DNA of 64,000 bases from Metabacillus sp. KUDC1714 (GCF_014217835.1 NZ_CP055263.1:1707501-1771500); one strand, 5' to 3'; counted from the stretch's first letter, positions 18,307 to 29,152 are shown. Program-made: numbers and translations. Notes: a model not told the origin generated them from the sequence alone.

Positions 18307-19314
18307 TTAAACTTCTGCTAATTTAAATACAGCTTCTTTATTCCCTACAAGCTTGTTGTTGTCGTTATATATTTCCTTTTGAGACAATTGATACAACCTT
18401 TGGATGGTATTCTTATTTTCATACTCGATTTGTTCGAGAATACTTGCAACGATTAATGGCCATTGTTCCTCAGAACCGTCCATTACTTTTAATGAAAAGC
18501 CTAATTTCTCCTCTTTTAATCCAAAGCAATAAACCCCTTGCGCCCCGCCTTTTGCAACGATATTGTCATCCATTAACAAACTTGTACATATCGCATTTGT
18601 TCCGGAAATAATATCTGGATTTTCATTCATGATGCTTGTTATTTTCAAAACTGCTTCTTGAATGGATCGGTCACAAATAAGCTCTGGTCTTGCAAATCGC
18701 AAGTAGGCGTTTGCAATATACTTAAGTGGTAGCGCGTAAACAGGAACACCGCATCCATCCACCCCAGTCCTGATTTGCTCAACATTACACCCGGAAATAC
18801 TTGAAAGAGCACGGATAATTTCCTGCTGTACTGGATGTTCCATTTCGAAATATCCTTCCGTGCTAACACCAAGGACTTTTGCAAGGGCGAGCATTCCTAG
18901 GTGCTTACCAGAACAATTATGGTATAACCTTCTTTTAGGTTGATTTTTTTTTAAGAGTGCATCCTTTGCCTCTGGATTTAGCGGATATGTCGGGTGGCAT
19001 AGCAATTTTTCTTCTGCTACCCCGATTTTATCCAGTAATTTCTCCAGTTCATCGATATGGAATTCTTCACCTCGATGTGATGCAGCGATTAGGGATGTTT
19101 CCCGATTCGTTAGCTTGAAATGCTCCTGAATATGATTAGCAATTGCTGGAATCGCCTGAATTGGCTTTAATGCGGACCGCAAAAAAGTCCAATGCTCTGA
19201 ATCTCCTACCTCGTATTTGATCATTCCCGTTTCATCCACTCCACAAATATGACCAGGGTGGATATTTTCAAGAAAGCCATTTCGATAATCATTAACAAGA
19301 ACTTCATAAATCAT
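18307..19314 (-). CDS. Asparaginase II (Rhizobium etli ReAII-type)
   Basis: A 335-residue protein of the asparaginase II family, which has a serine-hydrolase/beta-lactamase-like fold and is unrelated to the type I enzymes or to aspartylglucosaminidase. Key residues of the family are seen: the SxxK motif in LRSALKP (Ser47, Lys50), ASHRGE near 79, and the NCSGK motif (Cys134, Lys137). It lies between GH125 and GH20 in the same transcript. In this context it could free aspartate from the asparagine left after N-glycan removal, or act on a GlcNAc-asparagine-like remnant; the latter is speculative. ATG after GGAGGTGG. Confidence 0.9.
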   Translation of the reverse strand: MIYEVLVNDYRNGFLENIHPGHICGVDETGMIKYEVGDSEHWTFLRSALKPIQAIPAIANHIQEHFKLTNRETSLIAASHRGEEFHIDELEKLLDKIGVAEEKLLCHPTYPLNPEAKDALLKKNQPKRRLYHNCSGKHLGMLALAKVLGVSTEGYFEMEHPVQQEIIRALSSISGCNVEQIRTGVDGCGVPVYALPLKYIANAYLRFARPELICDRSIQEAVLKITSIMNENPDIISGTNAICTSLLMDDNIVAKGGAQGVYCFGLKEEKLGFSLKVMDGSEEQWPLIVASILEQIEYENKNTIQRLYQLSQKEIYNDNNKLVGNKEAVFKLAEV

Positions 19315-19409
19315 TGTTCCACCTCCATAATCACTGTTTGTTTATCCCACATTAACGGGAAGTAAAACTCCCTCTTATGGAAGTTTCACTTTATCTTTGT
19401 TACTATTTG

Positions 19410-20711
19410 CTACTTCTCTAAAGGACTGCCTTTTACAAACAAATGACATTGACTTAACAAAAATTCACTAAACATCGAATTGGCCCATGAGAACCAGGGC
19501 CTTGTATATTTTTCAGGTTCATCAACATGAAATCCTTCGTGCATAAAGTTTGTATTTGCATCGGTGTTTTTAAACAGCTCAAGAATTTCCTCTTTCTCCT
19601 CATTTGTTAATGCCGTCATCCCCTGGATCGCAAGAGCGATGTGCCAAATATACTGTTCAGGTGTATGTGGACTGCCAATCCCTTTCGCCACCTTCCCCTG
19701 ATAGTAGTAAGGGTTTTCAGAACTTAAAATAAAATTTCTCGTGTTTTGATAAATTGGATCTTCTGCATTGCAATAACCTAAGTACGGAAGTGCAAGAAGA
19801 CTAGGTACATTCGCATCATCCATTAGGTTGTAATTTCCGAGTCCGTCTGTCTCGTAGACGTAAATGGTTCCATAGACTGGATGTTCAACTTTACCGAAAT
19901 TTTGAATGCCCTGATCAATTTCATTCGCCAATTCAAAAGCAGTTTTCGCAAGATCTTTATCATGAAGAACTTCTTCAGCTATCTCCTTTAATTGTTTTAA
20001 GACAACTACAGCAAACATATTGGCAGGGATTAAATAACCATACTGGCAAGCGTCATCACTAGGACGAAAACCACTCCAGGTCATTCCCGTGTAGCCAATA
20101 GGAGCCCCTTTTCCATCATGTGATAATGTATCCTGTGTGGGACAGTTATCCCTTTCAAACATGTAGCTAGAATTTTCTTCATGGTTTTGCTCCGTCTTCC
20201 AAGTTTCGATTATTTTGGCAACAGCTTCCCGGAACATTTCATTAAATTGAGATGTTCTTCCAGTTGACTTCCAGAATAAATAAGACAATTGAATTGGATA
20301 ACAAAGTGAATCAATTTCATATTTTCGTTCCCATAGAAGTGGTGTCATCTCTGTCTTATCATCATGGTATCTCTTTCCATTTGCTTCTTCGTTAAACGCA
20401 TTTGCATATGGATCATGAATAATGCAAGATAATTGTTTTTTTATCACACCTTCAATTAGGTCTGCCATTTTCTCATCATGTTCAGCAAGTAGTAAATATG
20501 GGCGAACCTGTGCAGCTGAATCCCGTAGCCACATTGCAGGTATGTCACCCGTAATCACAAATGTCGTTCCATCATCCTGAGGTCGAATGGTTGTTTCATA
20601 GGTATTGGAAAAACAATTTTCAAACATTGTTTGTACTTTTTGATCATGAGCGAATGATGATTTTACTTCATCTATTAATGCTTTCATTGATCGTGGTAAT
20701 TGTCCTTGCAT
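19410..20711 (-). CDS. GH125 exo-alpha-1,6-mannosidase
   Basis: Inverting exo-alpha-mannosidase, family formerly DUF1237; characterised members cleave alpha-1,6-linked mannose of N-glycans. The 433 residues are typical. Signatures are GDIPAMWLRDSAAQV (about 54-68), ERDNCPTQD and WSGFRPSDDACQYGYLIPANMF, with an (alpha/alpha)6 barrel pattern. There is no signal peptide. ATG with GGGAAGTGAG upstream. Side-by-side GH38 and GH125 genes are the hallmark of N-glycan loci such as that of Streptococcus pneumoniae. Confidence 0.94.
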   Translation of the reverse strand: MQGQLPRSMKALIDEVKSSFAHDQKVQTMFENCFSNTYETTIRPQDDGTTFVITGDIPAMWLRDSAAQVRPYLLLAEHDEKMADLIEGVIKKQLSCIIHDPYANAFNEEANGKRYHDDKTEMTPLLWERKYEIDSLCYPIQLSYLFWKSTGRTSQFNEMFREAVAKIIETWKTEQNHEENSSYMFERDNCPTQDTLSHDGKGAPIGYTGMTWSGFRPSDDACQYGYLIPANMFAVVVLKQLKEIAEEVLHDKDLAKTAFELANEIDQGIQNFGKVEHPVYGTIYVYETDGLGNYNLMDDANVPSLLALPYLGYCNAEDPIYQNTRNFILSSENPYYYQGKVAKGIGSPHTPEQYIWHIALAIQGMTALTNEEKEEILELFKNTDANTNFMHEGFHVDEPEKYTRPWFSWANSMFSEFLLSQCHLFVKGSPLEK

Positions 20712-20810
20712 GGAGTACTCACTTCCCTTTCTAGTAGTCTTATAGTCATGTCCCGAGTTAAAATGTTGCGCATTGATTCATGCTGCTCACTATTGAACTC
20801 ATTTTTCAAA

Positions 20811-23528
20811 TTAATTTTTTTCAAATCCTAGTGTAACGATTTCATGATTACGAACTGAAACGTGAACAGCTTTATTGCCATCAACATGTAATGATTTCTC
20901 TTTTTCTTCGATCACATTACTTTTATACGTATTCTCATAAGTTTCTGATGTCTTGACGATCAGAGTCTCACTTTCATCAGCCATATTAAACCAGCGCATC
21001 ATGACATCGCCAGATTGTTTAGATACTTTCATAGAGGAAAATGCTAGATTAGCAGATTCCCACCGGACAAATGAATGAACAGGAGGCAATTCACCATCAT
21101 GAAGACCTGTCTGTTTCAATGACCAAGGTACTTGATATTGGTATGCATCTTTATATGCCTTAGCCGCGCTATCTTTTCCATCATGTGGATAGATGCAAAA
21201 TGAAACAGTCTGCTCTCCCAAACACTGTGCTTCAGGTGTCGGAAAATATCCCCAATCGCCAAGCTCTCCTACAGAGCGCAGTAGAGTTACCGCTATCGTA
21301 TTCCGACCATCACGGATTATTTCATACTCATTTAATCCAAGATTCGCAACAGTCAAGCCTTCAACTTCATTACTTACATCAACAAATGCTTGCTGATGCT
21401 GTGAATGATCTGGGTTCGTCCATTCTTGTGACGGCTCGTTGGTTCGTTTTGCTATTTCAAAGATTGAATCAGCATGATGGACATCTGTTTTAATATCTGT
21501 TGGAAATAATGCTCTGAGACGATGGTCCTTCGCTTGGTTGTTGAAAGATGTTTTAACGTCTATTCCTTTGCTATTCTTTGCTAACGTTACAACTGTTTTG
21601 ATTGTAAACGGAACCTTCTCATCTACACGTTCTGACTTTCTGCCAGTAAACCAGACAAGCTCTTTTTGCTCTTTATCTAGTAAATCTGATGCGCTTGCCG
21701 GAATTTCCCACTCTTGTACAATCTCATATGCAGCCTGGAATGGTGTATCTTCGATGATGTTTACCTTTGCAATTAAGTCTTTTGTTGTAAGCGCTTGTTC
21801 ATTATTCGGCTGCTTGTACATATATTCGTTACCGATATCACCTGTGTCTTCATACACACATAGGTCTTCAAATGTACGTCCATTTACTTTATTGGTTACA
21901 GTTAAGGAACCATTTTCATTAATTTTTACATTTACATAATTATTTTCCATTTCATTTTCATTTATGATTAAGGAACTATTATCATTATGTTTTGAAGATG
22001 AAACCCATGCATATGTCGTAAAGCCTAGTGCCGGTACTTTTTCTGCTTCAAATGTTAGACGAACTCTTCTAGCCATATACGGTTGACGGAATTTCTCTTC
22101 CGGCAGATCATAATCAAAAGCGATTCCTAAATCTTCCACCTTGCAATGATATTCAGTTCCTTTATCATCAACTAATGTTCTTTCTCCTAGTGGAAATCCT
22201 TTAAGCTCTTGTTTGTTTACTCCTGCTGAGAAATAATCTCTTTTTACATCAAGTGTAATAGAAACTACTCCTGTACGGTCCCATCCAGTCGTGTTATATA
22301 CAGTAAATGGAAGTGCATCTTCACCCCATTTTTTAAAACTAGCTGTATTAATTTTTTCGGAAATGGACTCGAGACTTTCATCAATGATCATCTCAGCTAC
22401 ATGTTTACTCTTCTCAAATCTTGTGACCATTTCACGGTGAACCTCATCAACACTGCAGCCGCAAATGCTGTCATGCGGGTGATTTTGCATTAGTGTCTTC
22501 CAAGCGTACTCAATTAAATGATGGTGGTAATCTCCTCCTTGTAAATAGGCGAATGCTGACAGTGGTTCTGCCACTTTCTCAAGGAGTGTCTGACTAAGTT
22601 GATTCATTTGTTTAATATATACGCGTGCGGATGCTGTATTAACAAGCGTGCCCCATCCGTCCGTCTGCTGGCTTCGCAGCTCTCCTTCAATTACTTTTAA
22701 ATTTTGCGGTAGTGATGCGGCAAGTTTGCCTACATAATCATTAAAATTTGAATGAATAACTTCGATATTCGGATATAACGTTTCAGCAACTCGAATGGCT
22801 TCTGGCAAATCAGTTTGGATTGGCTGATGATCACAGCCATTCATCATGAGCATATGTGGGCTTGCTGCATATTTTTCTAAGGATGCAATGTGCTGCTCCC
22901 AATATTTTTGGGCTTCTTTTTCATCTGTTGGTACTTCATTCCCATTGCAGTACCAATTTGCAAATAAAATACCGAGAACTGATGACCCATCTGGGGAGCG
23001 CCAAAGCATTTCTGAATAGGGCGATTCATAATTTTCTGCTTCACTGACAGTATTGTTAAATCCTGTTGGCTTCACACCTCTTCCGAAGACAGCATTGTTA
23101 ATACCAGCCTGGCTTAAGATTTGTGGTGCCTGGCCGATGTTTCCAAATGAATCAGGAAAATAGCCGACCTTTGAAACGCCTCCCCAAAGCGCTGCATCTT
23201 TCATCCCGTATTGAAGATTGCGAATATTGGCTTCACTGCTTGTCAAAAATTCATCCTGCAAAATGTACCAAGGGCCAATATGGAGCCTTCCCTCTCTGAC
23301 GAACGTTTGAAGCTTTTCCCGCATTTCAGGGCGGATTTGTAAATAATCATCTAAAATGATTGTTTGTCCATCAAGATGATAGCTTTTAAAATCAGGATTG
23401 CTTTCCAATGTTTCTAGCAGCCTATCCATCAGCTTCGTTAAGAGGACATGGTGCTTCTCATATGGTAAGTACCATTCCCTGTCCCAATGGGTATGAGAAA
23501 TGATATGGATATATTTTTTATCTTCCAA
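20811..23528 (-). CDS. GH38 alpha-mannosidase 1
   Basis: A 905-residue zinc-dependent retaining alpha-mannosidase of the bacterial MngB / streptococcal GH38 type. The metal site HTHWDREW has His14 and Asp16, and the catalytic nucleophile is Asp126 in YFPDSFGNIGQ. A long C-terminal beta-rich half follows. There is no signal peptide, so it acts on imported oligosaccharide. The start is TTG (23526-23528), 8 bases after GGAGG. It follows GH38-2 after 131 bases and precedes GH125 after 99 bases. Confidence 0.94.
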   Translation of the reverse strand: MEDKKYIHIISHTHWDREWYLPYEKHHVLLTKLMDRLLETLESNPDFKSYHLDGQTIILDDYLQIRPEMREKLQTFVREGRLHIGPWYILQDEFLTSSEANIRNLQYGMKDAALWGGVSKVGYFPDSFGNIGQAPQILSQAGINNAVFGRGVKPTGFNNTVSEAENYESPYSEMLWRSPDGSSVLGILFANWYCNGNEVPTDEKEAQKYWEQHIASLEKYAASPHMLMMNGCDHQPIQTDLPEAIRVAETLYPNIEVIHSNFNDYVGKLAASLPQNLKVIEGELRSQQTDGWGTLVNTASARVYIKQMNQLSQTLLEKVAEPLSAFAYLQGGDYHHHLIEYAWKTLMQNHPHDSICGCSVDEVHREMVTRFEKSKHVAEMIIDESLESISEKINTASFKKWGEDALPFTVYNTTGWDRTGVVSITLDVKRDYFSAGVNKQELKGFPLGERTLVDDKGTEYHCKVEDLGIAFDYDLPEEKFRQPYMARRVRLTFEAEKVPALGFTTYAWVSSSKHNDNSSLIINENEMENNYVNVKINENGSLTVTNKVNGRTFEDLCVYEDTGDIGNEYMYKQPNNEQALTTKDLIAKVNIIEDTPFQAAYEIVQEWEIPASASDLLDKEQKELVWFTGRKSERVDEKVPFTIKTVVTLAKNSKGIDVKTSFNNQAKDHRLRALFPTDIKTDVHHADSIFEIAKRTNEPSQEWTNPDHSQHQQAFVDVSNEVEGLTVANLGLNEYEIIRDGRNTIAVTLLRSVGELGDWGYFPTPEAQCLGEQTVSFCIYPHDGKDSAAKAYKDAYQYQVPWSLKQTGLHDGELPPVHSFVRWESANLAFSSMKVSKQSGDVMMRWFNMADESETLIVKTSETYENTYKSNVIEEKEKSLHVDGNKAVHVSVRNHEIVTLGFEKN

Positions 23529-23659
23529 TTTTAAACCTCCAAAAAATGTTACTTGCAGCAGAAAGAGCCATTCACTTGATTATTTGGCTTATTCCACAAA
23601 AAATGATTTTCATCTAATCTTGGGTTTTAACTTAATCATCCATAAAAGGTACATCTTAA

Positions 23660-26600
23660 CTACTTCGTTACGTGGAATGTACAAATCTCAAACGGGTGAA
23701 ACTTCCGATTAATATTTCCGTCTTCCATCAACAACTTATTTACGAATTTCTCAAGTAAATTTGTTTCATTCGTCTCTCTAGCATTGATCATTTGACTAAA
23801 CTGCATTTTAGCAGAAGTTTCATTCCCTTTAGATTCATACATTCTTAAAATAATTCCATTTTCACTTTCAGCTTGTTTAATTGAATCAACGATTACACTA
23901 TCACTGTTTATGTTAATAAATGCCATTGAATCTGGTAATTTACCAGAATGTGACGATGTCTTGACAACGGATAATGGAGAATTTAACTCTTGTCCTTTTC
24001 TAACCGTTTCTCCTTTTCTCCAATCCCCTTCATGAGGGAATAATGAATACGTAAATTCATGCTCCATTATATCGGCTTGGGTATCAGGCCATTTTGCAGC
24101 ACGTAATAGTGATAGCCTTATTTTATTTCCTTTTATGTCATAACCATATTTACAATCATTTAATAAACTTACACCATAATTCCCCTCTGAAAGGTCTGCC
24201 CACCGTTGTCCACATACTTCATATTGTGCTTGTTCCCAACTTGTATTATTGTGAGTAGCACGTTCAATTGAACCAAACGGAATCTCATAAGTAGCTTTAG
24301 GGCTAAAAACATTTACCGGAAAGGAAACCTTTAACAGTTTATGTTTTTCTATCCAATCTACTTTTGTCTTAAAATCCACTTTTTTACTGTTATGATAAAA
24401 GGTGATTTCTTGAGTCACTAGTGAATGATTCACTTTCCATTTGAATTCCAATTTATCTGTAACAGATCCTTTATGAATTACCCTAGCTTCAATTAATTGA
24501 GGATTTACCAAACGCTGTTTTTCAAAGTTCGGATCTATGTCCCAAGCATCCCAATCAGTTGGTAAGTCATCAAATAATTGCAACTCATTCGCATATTCTC
24601 CATTTTTAATAATTTCTTTTTCAGCTTTCTTATCATATAATCGGCCAAGCCAACCATTTTCAGTAAATTCCACTTTATAATTAGGTGTCTCCCAAAGACC
24701 ATTGAATTCTTTAGAATATGCTACTTCTAGCTGCTCATCAGCATCCTTTAACCACACTGTTTTATACCCTAATTCTGGAATACGATCAATGTGAGCATTG
24801 AGTGTTACAACTCCATCATCGCTTACAATACATTCTGTTACATACCTGTTCCCTTGTTTATCAATCAATTCTTTATTTAATAGTTCTTTCCCACCTGTAA
24901 TCGTTATCACTTCATCACGTGTCCAGCTAAGGCTGTTTAGTAGAATAATAGGTTGGCCGTCACCTTCTGTATTTATTGATTCAGCGATATAGTGAATAGC
25001 TTCGTCCTTTAATTTTGCACCAATGTCAAATACCTCTTTATATTGTTTCTCTGAAAGTTCATATACTGGTGAAATGGATGTACCTGGTACAATATCATGG
25101 AACTGATTGAGCATGATTAGCTTCCAATTTTGGTTTATTTCCTCCATAGGATATGGTTTACCTAGGGCGATGTGAGCAAAACTATTCCAAATCTCTAGTT
25201 CTCTATAAAGAGCCTCTGCTTTTCTATTATTCTTTTTGGTTTTTGCATGAGTCGTATAAGTGCCGCGGTGTAGTTCTAAGTATAAATCTCCATACCAGCT
25301 AGGTAATTGGGGCTTTTTTGATTCAATTCTCTCAAAAAAGTCATGAACCTTATCAAATTTCACATCTGGCATTCCGGGAAGATTGCTAGACCGTTCCAAA
25401 TACTCAATCATTTCCCTTGTGACACCACCGCCTCCATCACCATAGCCATAGACCAACATCTTCTCAGGATACTCGCCCTTTTGTTTATAATCCTGCCACG
25501 TACTCTTAATATCTGCTGGTTGTGTTTGCTGACCAAGAATATTATGTAAATAAGATATGATCTTAGTACCATCAATTCCTTCCCAATAAAAAAGATCATA
25601 AGGGAAACGATTGGTATCATTCCAATTTAGTTTTGTTGTCATAAAAAAGTCTGTTTCAGCCTTTTTTAGGATTTGTGGTAAAGATGCACAATAACCAAAG
25701 GTATCTGGTAACCACTCGACTCGAGGTTCTAAACCAAATTCATCTTTGAAAAATTTCTTACCATAAAGTAGTTGTCGGACAAGGGATTCACCTGAAGGAA
25801 TATTCAGATCAGGTTCTACCCACATACCACCAATAATTTCAAATCGACCCTCTGCTACTTTTTGCTTTACTCGTTCATAAACTTTTGGCTGATATTCTTT
25901 TAAGTACGCAAACAACTGAGGTTGACTTTGAGCAAATTCAAATTCATTGTATTCTTCTAATAATGTACAAACACTAGAAAATGTACGAGATCCTTTTCTT
26001 ATTGTTTCTTTTATAGGCCATAACCAGGCAATATCAATATGAGATTGACCAATAGCTCGAATAGTTCCTTCTCTATACCCTGATAAATCTTGGATTGTTT
26101 GTTTTAAACCTCCCTCTAACTTTGTAAGTAATTCCTGGTCAAGGAGTGTTTCATTACTTGGCATACCAAGCTTATCAACTACCTTTTCCATCGCTTTAAA
26201 GAGTAAATGGTAGCGAGTATCACTTTTATCAAATAATACTGCCGTCTTATAACAAACTTCCAATAGGTATAAAAGACTTTGTACTTCCTTATTTATTAAG
26301 ACCAAACTACTTTGTTCCAAATATGCTGCCGGTGGATCAGTTTCTGGACCTGCAACTAGGTTAAATCCACGTAGTTCATCTTGAGGAATTCCGACTGGGT
26401 TAAATAATTCAACATGTACATGTAACATATTGTTTATTAACTGTTCAGGTGGAATAACCACAAGAGCACGATTTCGATCTAATCCTTGTGTTGGTATTCC
26501 TTGTAATGATAAAAGTCCCTCACTATAAGATTGCTTTCCATTACCATTTACTTTAAATACGATACCTACGTTATCCTTTTTCCAATTTGATGGAATTTCT

Positions 26601-26806
26601 ACTTCCTTTTCAAGAAACACCGTCATACCAGAGTCCGCAACTAAATCACCAATATTCACCACTAAATCTTCGGTGTTTTCCTTATGGTTGGCATACTCTC
26701 CAGGGTTTATATAATGAGCTCTTTTAGCTTTCCAGCCTTGGAGTTCTAGTTGATCCTTATACTGATTTGCCTGTAAGATCCGAATGATACGTTGAATATG
26801 CTGCAT
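23660..26806 (-). CDS. GH38 alpha-mannosidase 2 (long type)
   Basis: A 1048-residue GH38 enzyme of the class with an extra N-terminal beta-sandwich domain (about residues 1-240), as in lysosomal/cytosolic-type alpha-mannosidases. Metal ligands are in SHIDIAWLW (His256, Asp258), the nucleophile Asp368 in EWLPDTFGY. The middle alpha-helical and C-terminal beta domains follow. No signal peptide. It starts 12 bases after the GH3 stop codon (ATG after AAAGG). The pair of distant GH38 paralogues suggests division of labour on alpha-1,2/1,3 versus other mannose linkages. Confidence 0.93.
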   Translation of the reverse strand: MQHIQRIIRILQANQYKDQLELQGWKAKRAHYINPGEYANHKENTEDLVVNIGDLVADSGMTVFLEKEVEIPSNWKKDNVGIVFKVNGNGKQSYSEGLLSLQGIPTQGLDRNRALVVIPPEQLINNMLHVHVELFNPVGIPQDELRGFNLVAGPETDPPAAYLEQSSLVLINKEVQSLLYLLEVCYKTAVLFDKSDTRYHLLFKAMEKVVDKLGMPSNETLLDQELLTKLEGGLKQTIQDLSGYREGTIRAIGQSHIDIAWLWPIKETIRKGSRTFSSVCTLLEEYNEFEFAQSQPQLFAYLKEYQPKVYERVKQKVAEGRFEIIGGMWVEPDLNIPSGESLVRQLLYGKKFFKDEFGLEPRVEWLPDTFGYCASLPQILKKAETDFFMTTKLNWNDTNRFPYDLFYWEGIDGTKIISYLHNILGQQTQPADIKSTWQDYKQKGEYPEKMLVYGYGDGGGGVTREMIEYLERSSNLPGMPDVKFDKVHDFFERIESKKPQLPSWYGDLYLELHRGTYTTHAKTKKNNRKAEALYRELEIWNSFAHIALGKPYPMEEINQNWKLIMLNQFHDIVPGTSISPVYELSEKQYKEVFDIGAKLKDEAIHYIAESINTEGDGQPIILLNSLSWTRDEVITITGGKELLNKELIDKQGNRYVTECIVSDDGVVTLNAHIDRIPELGYKTVWLKDADEQLEVAYSKEFNGLWETPNYKVEFTENGWLGRLYDKKAEKEIIKNGEYANELQLFDDLPTDWDAWDIDPNFEKQRLVNPQLIEARVIHKGSVTDKLEFKWKVNHSLVTQEITFYHNSKKVDFKTKVDWIEKHKLLKVSFPVNVFSPKATYEIPFGSIERATHNNTSWEQAQYEVCGQRWADLSEGNYGVSLLNDCKYGYDIKGNKIRLSLLRAAKWPDTQADIMEHEFTYSLFPHEGDWRKGETVRKGQELNSPLSVVKTSSHSGKLPDSMAFININSDSVIVDSIKQAESENGIILRMYESKGNETSAKMQFSQMINARETNETNLLEKFVNKLLMEDGNINRKFHPFEICTFHVTK

Positions 26807-26818
26807 TTTTTTTCCTTT

Positions 26819-29152
26819 CTATTCCTGCATTTGACCTTTCATTCCCAAATGATGTGAACGGTCTTCTATGATTAGCTTTTTTTCTAACACAGTATGAGAA
26901 GAACCACCTACCATCAGTTTTACGGATCCTGGTTCAATTGCGAAATTCATATCAATGTCCCATATAGCTAGTTCATCAAAACCTAGAGAAAATGTAATCG
27001 TCTTGGTTTCATTTCTTTTTAACCAAACCTTTTGAAATCCTTTCAGTTCTTTCTTTCTTTGTGTCACAGTAGCTTCCATATCTTTAATATAAAGTTGAAC
27101 TACTTCATATCCATCTATTTCGCCTATATTTTTGACTTCTACATAAAAAGTAACTTGCTTAGAATCATGAAGCTCCTTTAGTGTAATTGTTTCATTTTCT
27201 TCAGAAAGGAAACGATATGTAAACGATGTATAACTTAAACCATAACCAAAAGGATATAATGCCCTTCCACTCATATCAAAATAATCCTCTTTGGCACCAC
27301 TATCCTTATAGTTATAATAAACGGGTAGTTGCATTGACGAACGAGGAATAGAAACTGGAAGCTTGCCATTCGGGTTAACATCACCAAATAGTACTTCAGC
27401 TATTGCTCTCCCTCCCTGTTGCCCTGGATACCATCCTATTAAAACGGCCTCACAATATTGGGTTAGCAACGGAATTGAATAAGGACGCCCTTGAATAAGA
27501 ACAGAAATGATAGGTGTTCCAGTTGAATGTATTTCTTTCACTAGATCCAGCTGTACTCCACCAAGTTCTAAATTAGCTACATCAATATTTTCTCCACAAT
27601 CCATTTCTGTTTCATTAAATCCCTTAGCAGCACCATTATTTTCAAATTCCATTCCAAACTCTCTAGCACTAGTTCCACCTAATGCTAAAACAACAATATC
27701 TGCTTCCTTAGCCATTTTCTTTACAGTCGTAAACTCAGATTTATCCTTATCCCTAATTCCACACCCTTTTGCATACAATACTTTCGTATCCTTACCGACC
27801 ATCGATTTTATACCATCAAGTATGGTCACAACATTTTCTCTACGCTGAGGTGGTGTATAATCGCCGAGTAAATTGTAGATATTGTCAGCATTCGGTCCAA
27901 TAACAGCTATTTTCTTTAACCGTTTACTAATAGGTAAGATTTTGTTCTTGTTTTCAACTAATACAATAGACTGACGAGCCATTTCTACATTCGTTTCAAT
28001 CGCTCTCCTACTTCCAATAACATTTGAAGCCTTTCCTTCACTTCTAGTTGTTGTTTCATCAAAAAGCCCTAGCTTAAACTTTAGATAAAGTACTCTTGAA
28101 ACTGCTTTATCAACAAGTTGTTCTTCAATTTTTCCACTTTTTACTGCTGTTTCAATCTCCATATAAACATCATCCCATAAGCTTAAATCTACTCCAGCTT
28201 TTAAGCCATATGCAGCTGCTAACTCCTTGTTGCCAGTTAATAATAGCAATCGGTCAAGTGCAGTACCATCTGCCATGACAATTCCTTTGTAATCCCACTC
28301 CTCGCGAAGGATCTTAGTTAATAGGTGGTGGTTCGCATGACAAGGAACACCATCAATCTCATTATAAGCAGCCATACAAGCTAGAACCCCAGACTGTACT
28401 CCCGCTTTCATTGGTGGTAAAAAAATCTCCCGTAATTCTCTTTCACCAATTAATGCTGGTCCTGAATTGTGACCTCCAACTCCAGCTCCTTGTGCAGCGA
28501 AGTGTTTTAATACTGGGAGGACTTTAGGGGTATTCTCATTCTCTCCTTGCATCCCACGAACGACCGCCTCTGTCATTTTCGATGATAAAAAGGGATCTTC
28601 ACTAAAGCACTCTTCTGTTCTTCCCCATCTCGGATCTCGGACAATGTCTAAAGTGGAGACTAAACCTAGGTGCCCACCCCTAGCATGTAACTCATCCGCT
28701 ACATGCTTGGAAACCATCTGCTGTAGCTGTGGATTCCAAGAGGCTCCAGACCCAATATGTGTCGGAAATATGGTGCTATCCAATGCCTGATGCCCATGTG
28801 GACATTCTTCAGAAAATAGCACAGGTATACCTAATCTTGTGTTTTCTTTCACATACTTCTGGATCATATTAGTCACTGCTGCACTATTCTCAACCTTTAT
28901 CCCATTTGCAAAATTAACATTTGACCACGGATCTGCTCTAAACAAACCATATAAAGCACCCATACTATCAAATTTGGCAACTTGTTCTTTAAAGGCGCTT
29001 GTTAATTCATATCCATTTTCTGTTTTATTGTAGGCTTCCCATCCATACATTTTTTGATTTAATTGGCCTACCTTTTCTTTCAATGTCATTTGATTTATTA
29101 AACTATTCAATCGTTCGTGTATGGGATAATGACTATCTTTGTATTTTTCCAT
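26819..29152 (-). CDS. GH3 beta-glycosidase
   Basis: A 777-residue GH3 enzyme with the (beta/alpha)8 domain (about 1-330; RWGR at 175-178, KHF at 216-218, nucleophile Asp295 in IVMADGTALD), the alpha/beta sandwich domain, and a C-terminal fibronectin-III-like domain after PFGYGLSYTSF. This architecture fits beta-glucosidases and beta-xylosidases, not the NagZ hexosaminidases. In an N-glycan locus a beta-1,2-xylosidase for plant glycans is an attractive option, not proven. No signal peptide. ATG after GGGGGAAG, just downstream of a stable hairpin. Confidence 0.92.
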   Translation of the reverse strand: MEKYKDSHYPIHERLNSLINQMTLKEKVGQLNQKMYGWEAYNKTENGYELTSAFKEQVAKFDSMGALYGLFRADPWSNVNFANGIKVENSAAVTNMIQKYVKENTRLGIPVLFSEECPHGHQALDSTIFPTHIGSGASWNPQLQQMVSKHVADELHARGGHLGLVSTLDIVRDPRWGRTEECFSEDPFLSSKMTEAVVRGMQGENENTPKVLPVLKHFAAQGAGVGGHNSGPALIGERELREIFLPPMKAGVQSGVLACMAAYNEIDGVPCHANHHLLTKILREEWDYKGIVMADGTALDRLLLLTGNKELAAAYGLKAGVDLSLWDDVYMEIETAVKSGKIEEQLVDKAVSRVLYLKFKLGLFDETTTRSEGKASNVIGSRRAIETNVEMARQSIVLVENKNKILPISKRLKKIAVIGPNADNIYNLLGDYTPPQRRENVVTILDGIKSMVGKDTKVLYAKGCGIRDKDKSEFTTVKKMAKEADIVVLALGGTSAREFGMEFENNGAAKGFNETEMDCGENIDVANLELGGVQLDLVKEIHSTGTPIISVLIQGRPYSIPLLTQYCEAVLIGWYPGQQGGRAIAEVLFGDVNPNGKLPVSIPRSSMQLPVYYNYKDSGAKEDYFDMSGRALYPFGYGLSYTSFTYRFLSEENETITLKELHDSKQVTFYVEVKNIGEIDGYEVVQLYIKDMEATVTQRKKELKGFQKVWLKRNETKTITFSLGFDELAIWDIDMNFAIEPGSVKLMVGGSSHTVLEKKLIIEDRSHHLGMKGQMQE

